DNA of 64,000 bases from Nymphaea colorata (GCF_008831285.2 NC_045141.1:23276742-23340741), one strand, 5' to 3'; counted from the stretch's first letter, positions 25,280 to 37,928 are shown. The notes: generated from the sequence alone by a model not told the origin. Translations and numbers: made by a program.

Positions 25280-28200
25280 AATTAGTGTAGATCCAGGTAT
25301 TAAAAAAATTGACTCATGCATGCTATAAGTGGACGATTTGTAATGCTAAGTTCCTCTCTCTAAAGAAATCTAGCTTTAGTTTTGCCTGAGTGAGTTCTTT
25401 TCTTAACTGACAGGGCCCAGAAGGTTCTTACTTCGTCGTGCATCACGCCTTTTTGTGAGTGAAGAGGTAGGTTGTTGATGCTGGAAATCTTTTCCATGCT
25501 GTTTTATTTCAATTTCTGTTTGGTGTTTTGGTTTATTGTATGCATACTAACTTGCATAAGCTAGCATAATCTGCAATCCCCAATCTATTTTAAAAATCAA
25601 CTGATTTCCCACCTGCACTTTGTGGCTTAGAAAATTACAATTAGAACATTCATCAACAATGACTCATGAGACAATCTACCAAAACTTTCAGCTCTAATTG
25701 ACACTGGGAGAGTTTTGGAACTTGGAAAAGACAACCTTGCACTTTGGGAAGGCTCTCATTATCATTTTTTGTTGAAACTTGAGTTTTGGTGCATCTGAAA
25801 TATCTCAGTTCTTTCATGGTCTTCTTATTACATAACAACGTCTGCCAAAAATTTAGTAATAAGCTAAGTTTTCAAAATGAGGAGTTGGGCATGGGTCATT
25901 CAAGACCCTCAAATACTAATCGGGGCTAGTCGGTAAGGGTGGGACTGGGGGCCCGATCCAGCCCGATTAAATTTTAAAAATTATTTTTATTATTAATAAT
26001 ATTATCCTTTATTATTAAAAAAATATATTAAGAAATACTTTATATTAAAAAATATATTTTTATTATAATTGGGCCAGGCCTGGGGGTTTTGGGTCTCAGG
26101 GCCGGGCCCGAGCCCTACTTTCGGACATCGGGCCGGCCCGACTAGTCGGTTTAACTGGGTCCAAGTCATTTGACTATAAATAAATAGATATGTGGAAATA
26201 AATACAAAAATCTATATTTATGATGAAAGAACACAGACTACTTATTTGGAAAGAAATACAAAAATCTACATTTATGATGAAAGAGCACACATATATGTGT
26301 ATGTGTGTATGCATATATAGGTGAGACCATCAAAGATGAGTTGTCTGACCAATGACTAGCTTGACCAATTGACTAGTCTGACCAACTAGTCACTGGTTTG
26401 AAGCACAGGTCAGTTGACAGCAGGCCAGTCATGAGTCAACTAGTTAGCCAACTTGGTGGGACTTTGACAACTAAAGTAAGAAAATTTATATTCTATCTCC
26501 TTTGGTTTCTAAAAATGTCCTGTAGCTAGAGACTCGGTCATTTTTGACAGGCGAACATCTTACTTTCTCTTGTATCATCTTATTCCTAGATGATGCATAT
26601 TTGAATTATACGATATTAGTAACAAAATATTCTTCTGCTACATTTTGCCAATGCCTGTTTGTTCTTTTTTGCTGAAGAAACCAGCAAATTACAGCTAGTC
26701 CTTTGTTTTTTTCTTTTAAGGTGCAACCCTTAGGAGTTGGCCTTAATAGTAAAACTGTTCCTTAACCATGATCAAGAAGAAAAAGATAGCACTGCAGAAA
26801 CAGCATTTTATTCTGTGGCTGGACTTTGTATTTTCATGCATTGCATGGTGACAAATAGCTTCTCTAGGGCATTATATTATATGAATACTTGCCAAAATGT
26901 AAATAGAGAACATAAATGGAATTTCAAGTTTGTGTTGCATAAGATTATGATATTGAATACGATATTATGTTTTTGTGATGTAAGCTTACAATTTGGATAC
27001 GCTAAGGCAATTGTGCTGCGGCAATCCTTATCCCTCATGACACCTACTTTGCATGAAGTGGCATGTAGATTGGCTTAAGAAATCAATACTAGATTTGTAC
27101 CAATTTTTCTTCTCAAATAAAAGCAATGAAATCCTCATTTTCGTCTTTCATCTATACAATATACATTGATTTGTGCTGATTTGGAAGTCGCCATCTCAAT
27201 AAAGTTGCAACTGGATAGACTTGCCAAGAACAATTAAAATGATTAATGGCGGTTATCCTTCATTTCCGTGTATCTATCATTCATTATCAGTTATATTTTT
27301 GTATAACCAAGTTAACAGCTAGGGAATACAATGAAAATAGTAATAGTCTGGTTTGTTCTCTAAGGGCTTGTTTTGTGTGTAAATACATCCAAATATGCCA
27401 ACTAAACATTTATGAAACAGCATAAAAGATAAGTATTTACCTGTTGTAAATTGTTACTTGTTCAAGAAGATGTGAGAGTTCCAGATTTTGGTTCGAATTA
27501 TGTAATTTTTCAGACAAGAAATGTTAAACAGTTGTCATGAATCGTGATCCCTTCTCAAGTTTAGAACCGTCATTCTTATGTAGAGCACTTAACTTTTTAA
27601 TAAAGTTTGGTGAAGTGAAGTTAAACATCAAGGTCTTGATTTAAACTTTAAACTTTAAAGTGTCTGCGTTACCTATTTACTGCCTATAAGTATTCAGGAG
27701 CTTGAACTGCCTTGTTGTCAAGGACCATGTCCTCATGTTTATTTTCATGTGTATGTGTTGGTTGGTTGATGTGCAACTCATGTTCCACTTGTTCATGTGT
27801 TAATGATGTTACATAAACAGTTGATATTACCACTGACAGTCTAACTCTGTCAGTAGTTCGGGAACTTAAATTCTGATAAGTCTGATGCATCTAGTGTCCC
27901 CTCTCCTGTGGTTTCTGGGAGTGGTGTATATTGTTTCAGCCTTTTGCTGATAGGGTTATGTCTGTAACTCAGTTCCATTGTGTGAGTAGGAATTTATTGT
28001 TCTTGCCTATTACCAGCGCCAGTCATGGACACTTTCTTGTTTCTTTACTGACTTTCCTTCCATATTCAAGGCATGTAAATTCACGAATTAGTGGCTGTAG
28101 CAGTAGTCATAATGAACTAATAATACAGAACATGACATTTCGAACAAGTGGCCAATACATTTTCCCGATAATGTAGCTGAAGATATTCATGCCAGCATAT

Positions 28201-31200
28201 GGTATCTCCTTCTGCATTTTCTGTGTTTCTACCTGTTTACCATGTCTATTTATTGGCAAGCTATGTGAATGCTCCCAGTGTTGATTGCAAGTTTGCAACA
28301 AATAAACCCAAGTTTTATTTTCTTTGTAGTCCATGATTTCTAATGCGGAGGAAAAAGTAAAGCAGCTCAGGCAATCAGTTGAACTTGTGAAGAATGAAAG
28401 TAAAAAATTGGAGGTACTTTTTTTTTTGGTTTTATAGGACCTTTTGTCATGAATCAACTCAGAGAGCTGTCCTCTGTAAATTGCATGCGAATCTTGAAAT
28501 TGTGTCAATGAATGTTCAATTTGAGGATGTATGAGCTATTGTAAGTAGATCCAGCCTCTATTGTTGATGAATGTGCAATTTATGTCAATTTTGCGTATGG
28601 AAGCTCACAATTGTTAATTTTGGGTTTTGAAAGTGTCTAATGGTGGTTATGGATTAACCTTTTGCTGGACATTTTATTTGGTAAAATGTGAACCCAAACA
28701 GCTGCCTCACTTATAATGTGGATTACAGACTGGCAGGAAAGCTATTCATTATTGATCTTGAGTTGCGATTGGCCTATGCATAAGCTGAAGCAGATAGGCA
28801 TGTAAAAGAATTTATGCTGGTATGGTATTTTTGGTTGAGTTAGTTCAAACTTCAAAGGAGACTCTTTCATATTAACAATGCTAGGAAAACCGGACAATTG
28901 ATGCTGAGAACATGGATTAGAGTAACAGTCTTTAGGGGATTCAGTGCCATTGTCATATTGTCTGTCTAAACATATTATAATGAAAAGTATATTCTGTTAT
29001 GGTCCATCCAAGAGGTTACCTTGCAGCCTATGTCACATAGGTATGGATATGGGTACATGGGTTTTTAACATCTTGGTACGGTGGTACGGCGAAAAAAAAG
29101 TGCAAAATAAAAAAAAAAGTAAATTTGAAACAAAATTCATACTATTTTCTTCGTTATAAGTTTAAAACAGAACAATATTTATAATTAAAGATATAAAATT
29201 TATATGCAAACCATATTCCTATACCTAAAAGAGGGCAAACTGGCATATTTTGAAGAAATGGCTGATTAAATAGAAATATTTCAGAGCTGCAGAAGGCTTC
29301 TGCTAAACAGAAAGATTATCAACACGGGGCAAAACTTGAACCCAAAATCATAAAGTACATGTAAAGCATAAAAACAGAACTAGGAAAAATGCAGCAGTGA
29401 AAAACCTAAATCATGAAGCAACAACAATAGTAATACAAAGGGGAAACAGCATACCAAAAACAGAATCAAATGAGAAAACAAGGGAGAACCTGCATATGCA
29501 AAGCACAAAAGGAGAAACAATGCAAAAGAAACCCAAAAAACAGAGTCAAATGAAAAACAAAAAAAAAAAACTTATGCCACTGGCGACGCTGAGTACTGCC
29601 GCTGTCTGTTTCTGGTTGCCGCTGGCCAGTGAAGCTCCCCACTACCGGCCATCTGCTTTGATGCTATGTTCAGGCTGAAGAAGAAATCGTGAGGAAGGAG
29701 AAGAAGGGAATGTCGGGCGTTAAAAAGATATGGTTTGGATTGGTTCCGACCCGGAGCCAATCCAAAGATACCTGACCCGTACCGGCGAACCCGGGCGTTA
29801 AAATGATATGGTTTGGATTGGTTCCGACCCGGAGCCAATCCAAAGATACCTGACCCGTACCGGCGAACCCGTTTTAACTTACCGCGGTACTGGTATGTGT
29901 ACAGGGGACCAATTTCACGTACCACAGTGACTTAGCTTGCAGCCCTTCTCAATATTCACAGTTTTCTAGAAATTGCCACCTCTTTATGTTGGAAGCTTCT
30001 GAAAATTCACTAACTTTCTACATTTTATTTTGTTTTAGTTGTGTTTTATTTTGAATCTAATGCAAGTATGTAACTCTCTGTTGTCAGAGTACACTATGAT
30101 CTTGGACATGTGAAATTAGGATATGTCAGGTGGCAGTTCTTCTAGGTTATCAAATGTTTTGTGGCACAATCTTCAATCATATGATTTGTGAAGCATGTAA
30201 CTACCAAGCTGAAGCTTTTGCACTTTCTTTATTTAACTAACATTGCCTGATGGTCAGAGAACACCATTAACTTGGATGTGTGAAATTAGGATCTGTCAAA
30301 TGACATTTCCTCTTGGTGCTAACAAATGTCTTGTGGCACAATTTTGAGTGGTATCATTTATGAAATATGTAACTACTAAGATGATGAAATTGCTTTAAAC
30401 TTATTGCAAATGGAAGTAATAATTTGAGATAGTATAGAACTTAGATGCTACACAATAAATGTAAAGGTCTTTACAAAGGTTTTTTTCCCCTTTCACTAGT
30501 TAGTATCACAGTATTCTTGCAAATTGACTCAATCATATTGCATATACATATTTGGCTTCTTACCTCCGAGCTTTAATTTTCAACCTTTGGTGGATAGTGT
30601 GGTCATGATTGCCACTACATTTTCTGTTGTTTTGCTTGTTGTCTGGAGCATGTTTCTTGTGAGTTCACAAAATGTCACGTAGAGCCTGTTGGTTGAAGTA
30701 AACAGTGGCTAGGTCCATTAAACTTTTATATAGTGGAGTATAACGTGAGCATCAGACTTCATATTTGCCTATTTTTCCAGGAGAGGGCTAAACTGGCAGA
30801 GGAGGAAATGAAACGAGGCCAACTGAAGCTTAGGTTTGTCTTTGGTAGTTCATATTTCAGGATGCCGTCCTTATCCTAGCACAAATTGGATCGTGTTATG
30901 GTTTAAGAATTTTCTTTTTTCTGTTACAGACAAGCTGGACATCAAATTCAGGGAGTCATTCGTTCTGTAGACAAGATCGAACGACAAGTGAGAGGTAACT
31001 GATTTATTTAAACCTTATGGACACTTCGATATTTCATAACTAGACTATTCCCTAATTGGAGGTGTTACCTTACATTTAGGCCTAAAAGATGTACTTGGAG
31101 AGCTTCCTCGAGTTGAGGCATCTAGGTTTCGTTCACAAGTAAGTTTCAGCTACTGTTGTGTGTGTGTGTGTGTGTGTGTATTGATAACAGCAACCACTCT

Positions 31201-31718
31201 TCGAGGAAGAGAAACTTGGTCATGCGTGCTTAACCTGCTATCTTATGGGGCGTCTCTGATTTTGTAATAATATATCTGCATTTGGGGAATTGCTTGAAGT
31301 TGCTGCAGTCGTATGCAAACTGGATAAACCTAATCCGTGGTAAATAAGCACTCCATATAAATCTATTCTATGGGTTCGGTCTGGCTAAAATATGTATAAA
31401 TGCAAACTTGAAGTACATACTTGCCGATTACTTGTCTTATTTTATCAATGTGGAGTCTCAGATTTCAATCCCATGGTTTTGAGGACGGAAAACCACTTTA
31501 TGTCAGGTGGCAATCATTTGCCAACCCAAGTTTAGGCATCCAAAAATGGAATGAAGTTCTTTCTCAATGTTTAGGCTGCATTTTTTTTTTATAAGTTGGA
31601 AGGATTCTGGTTAACATGTCTTGTGCAGGTGTCTTCTATTTCCTCCGAAGCTAAGCGAGAAAAAAATGCTTTGGCAAAAGCAGTCACTAAAATATCAAAT
31701 TATGGAATTTCAGTTTGA
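23149..31718 (+). CDS. RHIP1: RGS1-HXK1-interacting protein 1 (RHIP1)-like membrane/coiled-coil protein
   Basis: Nine exons: 23149-23370, 23841-23907, 24194-24271, 25414-25466, 28330-28413, 30781-30833, 30930-30994, 31080-31138, 31629-31718; 771 nt, 256 aa, all junctions in phase with GT-AG introns. In Arabidopsis, RHIP1 links the G-protein regulator RGS1 and the sugar sensor hexokinase 1. Visible parts: a helical N-terminus (LKPWIEYAVEQAESFGRTM), a hydrophobic segment near residues 108-121 (ITLGVAAGSSLLAL) that may span a membrane, a charged coiled coil around 141-190, and the conserved tail LPRVEASRFRSQ...KISNYGISV. The start ATG at 23149 sits in a good context (GGCAATGGCAG). Exons total under 10% of the 8.6-kb locus. 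Family identity rests on remembered similarity to the plant RHIP1 family, so the symbol is less certain than the gene model. Confidence 0.8.
25244..25279. repeat. Compound (GT)n(AG)n microsatellite
   Basis: GT repeats at 25244-25260 followed by AG repeats at 25261-25279, in the intron between exons 3 and 4 of the RHIP1-like gene. Confidence 0.85.
25926..26149. mobile_element. Possible nonautonomous DNA transposon with 8-bp flanking direct repeat
   Basis: An AT-only core of about 100 bp is flanked by GGGCCC-rich arms. The 8-mer CTAGTCGG occurs at both ends (25926-25933 and 26142-26149), the length expected for a hAT target duplication. The terminal sequences are not good inverted repeats, so this could also be an older recombined element. 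It lies in intron 4 of the RHIP1-like gene. Confidence 0.4.
26194..26290. repeat. Two-copy tandem repeat, 54-bp period
   Basis: Two copies of about 43 bp, 26194-26236 and 26248-26290, both containing AATACAAAAATCTA and TTTATGATGAAAGA, differ at only a few bases. Intronic; no function seen. Confidence 0.75.
29020..29944. mobile_element. Mutator-like (MULE) nonautonomous insertion with 9-bp target duplication
   Basis: The 9-mer CTTGCAGCC occurs at 29020-29028 and again at 29936-29944, flanking 907 bp. The inner ends are partial inverted repeats: TATGTCACATAGGTATG on the left and TAAGTCACTGTGGTACG from the right, 13 of 17 matching. A 9-bp duplication is the hallmark of Mutator-family insertion. 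The interior has an A-rich part, a GC-rich part (29575-29700) and a 78-bp tandem duplication, but no transposase. It sits in the intron between exons 5 and 6 of the RHIP1-like gene and does not disturb the exons. Confidence 0.6.
29715..29870. repeat. 78-bp tandem duplication inside the MULE-like element
   Basis: Copies at 29715-29792 and 29793-29870 appear to differ at a single base (TTAAAAAGA versus TTAAAATGA). Each contains an imperfect hairpin, GGATTGG...CCAATCC. Because 78 is a multiple of three, an open frame on the minus strand repeats the same 26 residues; this is a by-product, not a gene. Confidence 0.85.
31157..31179. repeat. (TG)n microsatellite
   Basis: Dinucleotide run just downstream of exon 8 of the RHIP1-like gene. 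Confidence 0.85.
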
Positions 31719-34700
31719 GGTACTCACTTTTTTTTATTAATAGTGCTTTATTTTGGTGCATTTAATTCTAATACCTCTTTTATTGGGACAGTCAGTTATT
31801 TGTGATGTGTGAAAATGATGGTAACTTGTTTTGGCAGCATAAGAGTCTCTAAGATACGGGCCTCAGATGAGGTGCCTCTCTGCCTGGAAGCAAATAGGAA
31901 TAATATGTTGAGCTGAATCAGCTGAACTAGTTGGAAGACCTTTATGAGGTTGTTTTTTGTGGACAGATGAGCTGTTGTTATCACTGAAACTAGATTGGCC
32001 AATGCGATCACTCTTGGAGTCAGAATCTGGAAAGAAGCAAAAAGCCATGATGTATTTTTCACAATTATTGGGCCTACCTAACCATTTTTGTAGAGAAATC
32101 ATACATTACTTGTGCGTGGGACAAAAAATGCAAACGGTTGGATTGATTGAAATAAATTGCTTCCCACATTCTCATGTATCCATGTTATTAAAACAAATCT
32201 TCTCTAAATTTCAGACTGTGCATCACAATTGTGCCTTTTGAGAAGGTGCATTTTTATCATTCTTCTCAATGAAAGGAGCTTGTGTTCTACTAGTACTGTA
32301 TCTCATAGAGCTGTTAGTTGATCTTTTGCTGGGTCCTCCGCCTGTGAGTAGCTTGATTATTGAGGCTGATTGTCACAAACATAAATTCTCATTTGTTCAG
32401 ATGGGTATCTTTTGCAGTTGTGTATTGGCAAAATCTAGCACAGCTTATGAATATTGTGCCTCGTAGTTGATGCGGATCTATGTAAACTGTGGCTTACCCT
32501 GCTATACGTTCCGACACGTCCATTCAAAGCCTTTGGGTGCTTCAATCCAACTTTAATGCTCATTGCTGAGAGGCAATGGCAATTATCTTTCCCCGATCTG
32601 ACTTTTTGGTTGCACCGGATTTCTCTTCACGGATGCATTGGTCGGAGACCTGAATTAATTATGTGTTACATGGATTTGACTTGTAGATATGCCTATCTTG
32701 GTAGCTTCAATATGAAAAAGTGATATTCAAATTGTAGTTCAAATACTCGGGTTGGGTGTCCTTTGTCATAGCTAAGAGTGGGCTTCCTAACCCATGCCTG
32801 CTAATCAGAGAGAGAGAGAGAGAGGAACTTGCGTTTGAAATTTAGGGAGTTGTTTGACTGTGCAGAAAGCAGTTGAGATAATCGGATTCAGCGTAGACGT
32901 GCGGTCGTTTATCTCCTGTCTTTATTAGAACAAGCTTCTTGAAGACACCCGTCGCGCGAGAATGTACTCACCATTTCAAACACGTTATCAGGTGATTTTT
33001 TACCCCTTTTTTATTTTTCACTTAAGAGTCCCTTCCTTCGTGAACTAATTTAGCCTTAATTGCATGGAATCAGACTTTACGAGTCCTGGTACTCAACCAA
33101 CCCATTGTTTCTTCATCCATAGATGTCAGACTTTATAACAGACAGGATAGAGTGCGTTTGTATTTCAGAGAGACTTTATACTCCAAGCATAGCTGGTCGA
33201 GTTGGTGGCATGGACACAAGTTATCAGTTCAATTTCCGTGAGCGCTATTGCCTCTATGTGATATGGGATGGGTGCTATGCTCAGGCTCTTATCAGCGAGA
33301 GAGCGAGGTTATTTCAGTCGCGCACCCAGAGGAAGGCTATATAAGGGTTTTTTTTTTTTTTTTTCACTCTGAAAAATTCTCAGGCTTCCGATCATCCCGC
33401 AAATGGTCCCCCTATTTTGCTGTCACACCACCACCAGAATGCAAAAAGTTGATAGATATCTTGAGGATTTGAAAACTCTGTAGCGTGCCTTGTAAAGCCA
33501 GTTATGTGGCTGTTTTCTTTTGTGGCTTTCCTCTGGCTCCTCAATGCATTGGGCCTCAATAATGGTGCAATGCCTCTTCTTACCAGCGAATAGTCTTAAT
33601 CTTTACTCTACAGAGTTGACATCACGTTAGATGAGAGGTAGAATATGCATGGTGGTGGTTGTGGCCTTCCATCATTCCTCCAAGCATGTGAAGGCAAATT
33701 AATAATGGAACTGAGTTTTTATTAGCGGGTGAGGAAAAGCACCAGCTATCAAGGCCAAACGCACATGCTACTACAGCTTTTTCTGATGCCATGCTATATT
33801 GTGAACATGGATGAGGTTTAGGTTTCTCCGCAATTTGGATATGGATTAGCTAAATGAATTAAGAGTCAGATTTGATTCTGATACAGTGAACTCAGAGTCG
33901 GCAAGTTCTCACACTCTGTCCCATTTTGTAACCCTAGCTGGTTATACATGGTTGAACAGGAAAGTACTGACTAAAGCTTTGTCCTATTTGATAGCCAGAA
34001 GGTTCCCCTTTTCCTATCCCTTGCTAATTTTCTCAAAATAACAAAGGACAATTTCTTCTTGCCATTGGTAAAGTGAAACTTGTCTTGGTAGAAAAGAAAA
34101 AGTCTTCTGCTATGTTTTTTTTGTCACTTGGGATAAAGCCCAAAAGCATCTTGACACAGAGTTGAGAAAAAGGGAATGCAAAAAGATGACCTCATAACCA
34201 ATCCCATGTGATGTTTAATAATTCATATTCAGCTGCAAGTCTTTAACCACTTGCATTTAGCAGCTAGTCACCGACTTATGGGCTTTTTTTTCCCCTCTCA
34301 ATACTAATTAAAAAAAAGGAAAGAAAGAAAGATACTCAGCTCTGAGCTTGGGTCATTTGAATGGGGAGTTTATACACCTGAAATGCTTCACAATGGGGTC
34401 TAAATGATTAAGGTTTCACTGTGATGAGGTCTAAATGATGATTAAGGTCTCATTGTAATCCCCTTTTAGCTAAAGTCTTTCCAATGTTCAAGATTGTGTT
34501 CAGTTAAAATAGGTTTCCTCCCCAAGTGGTTCACCAATGATTTCAAGCACTCAGATTTCTGAGAAGAACCTCTGAACAGCCACTGTATCAAGTTTTTGCA
34601 AAACTTGAATTAGTGCAGGCTGTGAAAATTGTTAGTTGATGGTCAACAGTGACTGGTTAATTTCCTCAAAGCCTCATGTCGAGTCTCAGAATCAGCCACC

Positions 34701-36729
34701 CAATGGTACCTAAATCAAGCTGAAGTTCATAAATAAAACTTAAGCTACATGATGGCAGTTGATCGTTTTGGTCTACAGTAGGGTTGTTGCATGGAAGATG
34801 CCACAGGAAGGTAGTTGATGACTTGTAAAGAAGTTAGTTTTTCCTGCCCCTTATGGCTCATTGCACTCTAAACAGGAATTAGTAAATGCAGAGGTTGATG
34901 GGTACCGCTTTTCCAAATTCTTAATCTCCATTCAACAATAAGTCTTGCATTGTGGCCTCATTATAATGAAGAGTTTGCTACTGGGAATATTGAGGAAACA
35001 CTTACTGTTTGGAGTTACTGATCACTTAGATTCTTGTTATTCTGAATTAGTCAAGGGAACACATAGGACTTATAGATGATTGAGATAGGAATGAAAGCAA
35101 CACATATTAAGGGGTCTTAGCTGATGAAGATTGATACAGGGTAGTGAACATGATTGAGCTGTTCATGTCTTCTATCAAAGTTCATCTTCCAACCTAGAGA
35201 GATTCTGTTATGCCAATCAGAAAGGGATCTGGCAGACAAATACCACAAGTATATCTGATTATTCCCATTCTGAATACGACGGCATCGATCAAGATTAGAC
35301 TGGATGGAGGCGGCAGCCCTATCAGGCCTGTGCCACTGTCATTTGGGCAGTCGTGGTTCAATTCTCATGATCAACACTTTCTGTGAAACCAAAGCAACAT
35401 GAAGGATGCCTAGAGTATGATGCTTGGAGTGAATCCTTTTTCAGCATGTTCTAGCCAGGTCTAGGTCATCTGAGATTGCCAATTATAAAGAAGAATGAAT
35501 CAAGTTTTGAATTGAATGAAAGGAATATTTTATTTGTGAGCAACTGAGACAGACAGAGTAAATGCCTTTAAATTAAGTCACCTATCATCCCCATTGATAA
35601 CTGTATCTGTTGAACAAGCACCAGTTCTTTTTACTCAACTGAATTGATGAACAGGTTTAAATTTCTCATCACTCTCCTTCTATCTTAATTAATTAGTTTT
35701 ATTTTCACATAGGTGCCCCCATGCCTCAGCTTTAGCACACGACCTCAGAACCTCACAAAAGCTTCCGAAATGTCTGTTTTTGTTAGTCCTTCAGTCACTT
35801 TCTATGTCAAATGACTCCAAAATGCTACTTAAAACGACAAAAGGCAACGCCCTCAACATTTTGTAGTTTTGCGGCTTCAAATCCTTGCAGCTACATGTGA
35901 GAAAACAGAACCGGTCATGTGCAATTTCCAGAAAGAAGTGCGAGTGATCTTAGCTTTTTAATGGCCCAAGCAGCTAATCGCTAATATATGATAAGTTCAG
36001 GCACCTGTACGTAAACAATCACAAAAAGTTAAAGAGATTCAAAAGTCTCAACCAGTCCTCCCAACCTACCTGTCGGCAGAAACATATTTTTCAATACTAC
36101 CCCTGCAGAAACAGCCAAATTCCAAGACTGTCCCCATTACCCCCTTAGAACACTAAATCCCTGAAACACCCTCCTTATTTTACCGACATTCCTAAATTAC
36201 CCTTGGCATTACTTCCCACAAATATTAAATTACCAAGGTTATCCCCTTTTACTTACATCATCAGCCCCTTCAATCATTCACTCCACCGTACCACCATGTG
36301 ACCACCAGAATAGAATATTCCCCTCCCCATCATACCCCCAACCCTCACGTGGCTCTTCATCCAAAGGGAGGAAAAATAATAATAAATTAATTCAACAAAT
36401 AATCAAATAAAATAAGTCAAATCACAGTAGAAAAAAACCTAATCAAAACCCTAAAAAAAAAATTAATGAACCCACAAAAGCCGCACTAAATGATAGAAAA
36501 GCCCATAATTTTCCGTCATCAGAATCTAACAAAATCTCTGCAACAATCTGATTTAATATGCCCACCAACACAAAAAGGGAAAAAAGGCACTAATTTTTTT
36601 TTTTTCTTTTCCCTTGATTAGACTGACTGAGAAGGAGAAAGAAAAACCAACCTAAGATTAGAAGGAAAAGATTTTACATAAAGCAACTTGATTCGGGATT
36701 AGGGGTAATTAAGCGGTTCTAACTGTAAT
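31719..36729. other. Intergenic: RHIP1-like 3' flank to GATA gene 3' flank
   Basis: About 5 kb between convergent genes. The first several hundred bases probably hold the RHIP1-like 3' untranslated region. There is an (AG)n run at 32808-32824 and a poly-T run near 33344-33363. The last 600 bp (36100-36720) are C/A-rich and likely hold the GATA gene 3' end. Short open frames here match nothing I recognise. Confidence 0.5.
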
Positions 36730-37662
36730 TTAGATCACCCTGAAGTCTTGCTGCTGCCGTTCGTGGCCGAAGAAGTCACGGTTCTGTTGCCGGACCATCT
36801 CCTTCTGGCGCCGGAGCTCCATGACTTTCCGGTGGGAGTTGGAGTGCTGGCTTATCATGAAGGTCGGGCTCGCCGCCGGCCTGTATTCCGGCACCAACCG
36901 GCCGGATTTGTAGCGGACCCCGCATGCGTTGCATAGGGTTTTAGGACCCATGGGTCCTGCTCTCCACTGTGGGGTCTTCTCCGCCGCGCAGTGGGTGCAT
37001 TTCCGGCCGGCCACTCCCTCGGAGGCCGACCCCGCTGACCCGGCCTTCCGGCCGACCTTCCCCTTGGCGCCGGTCTCCTGCTGGCGGCCGGGAGGAAAGC
37101 CGGTTGCAGAAGAGGTGACTATCCGACTGGTCCAATCGCAGACCGCTGCACGCGAGCGCTTGCTCCTCGCCCGGCCGGGGACGGCGGCGTCCGGCCAGAA
37201 GCACGTCCCTCCGCCGCCGGAGCTTCCCGCCGGAGCGCACGAGTAGCCGGTGGCGGAGAACGAGTCTTCCACGAAGTTCGATAGCCATTCCAATTCCGCC
37301 ACGTCGTCGCTCTACCAATCCCAAAACAGAAAAAAAAGTTAAGCGCAAAACGAAACTCAAAAAGCAATTGCCCAGAAATGCGAAACCCAGAGAAAAAACA
37401 ACCCCAAAAAAGCTTTTGCCATTAAGGGGAACTCTACCGGAACACAGAGCTCGTCTGTAACGTCGTGACAGTCCGGGAAGCTCTGGTGGGTATCTGCTTC
37501 CGGTGACTGCTGGTCTCCGTCGGGCTCCGGTAACGTCATTGAGGTTGGTGGGGAGTCGGCATCCAGGGGGGCGAAGATGTCATCGTTGGAGAAATCGAGC
37601 AGGTCGTCGATGTGCAAGAAATCCGAGGACGGAATCCCGTAAAGATACGGTGGAGCTTCCAT
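36730..37662 (-). CDS. Class A (type IV zinc finger) GATA transcription factor
   Basis: Two exons, 37662-37438 and 37311-36730, joined in phase by a GT-AG intron: 807 nt, 268 aa. It is a nuclear DNA-binding protein recognising GATA motifs; relatives such as Arabidopsis GATA4, 9 and 12 act in light and developmental responses. The N-terminus is acidic ([14 protein letters not shown]), followed by the subfamily motif [13 protein letters not shown] at about residues 80-92, a basic RSKRSR stretch likely used for nuclear import, and one zinc finger near residues 180-204 with CTHC and CNAC separated by 18 residues (C-X2-C-X18-C-X2-C). The conserved tail [18 protein letters not shown]...[16 protein letters not shown] follows. 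Exon 2 is markedly GC-rich. A longer in-frame start exists upstream at 37728; MEAPPYLYG at 37662 matches family starts better. I cannot say which paralogue it is. Confidence 0.93.
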
Positions 37663-37858
37663 TTCTGCGGCCTCCTCTCTCTCCTTCCTCGTCCTCCCCT
37701 CCTCCCTCCAAATGAGAAGGGCGAGCACGAAGGAAGACAGGTAGAAATAGAATAGAAGAGGTCAGAGAGAGAGAAAAAGAGAGGGAGATAGAGATAAATA
37801 CGTTTTTAAGGATCGGTCGAAAATGGTATTGCAAAGTAAGACAAGAGAGTGAAATACT

Positions 37859-37862
<4 letters not shown>

Positions 37863-37924
<62 letters not shown>
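37863..37924. repeat. (TA)16 and (GA)n microsatellites upstream of the GATA gene
   Basis: TA run at 37863-37894, then GA run at 37899-37924, about 200-260 bp upstream of the GATA start codon. GA runs near plant promoters can bind BPC-type GAGA factors. Whether this one is functional is unknown. Confidence 0.85.

Positions 37925-37928
<4 letters not shown>

Noticed and set aside
29572-29925. 117-codon minus-strand open frame with a repeated 26-residue unit
   Set aside because: It is the translation of the 78-bp tandem duplication within a transposon-like element, with no known domain.
35281-35400. tRNA-like GTGGTTCAATTCTC box
   Set aside because: No matching A box at proper spacing and no cloverleaf can be drawn.
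37660-37728. Longer N-terminus for the GATA factor (start at 37728)
   Set aside because: The extra Arg/Glu-rich residues do not resemble family N-termini, whereas MEAPPYLYG does. The segment is better read as 5' leader.
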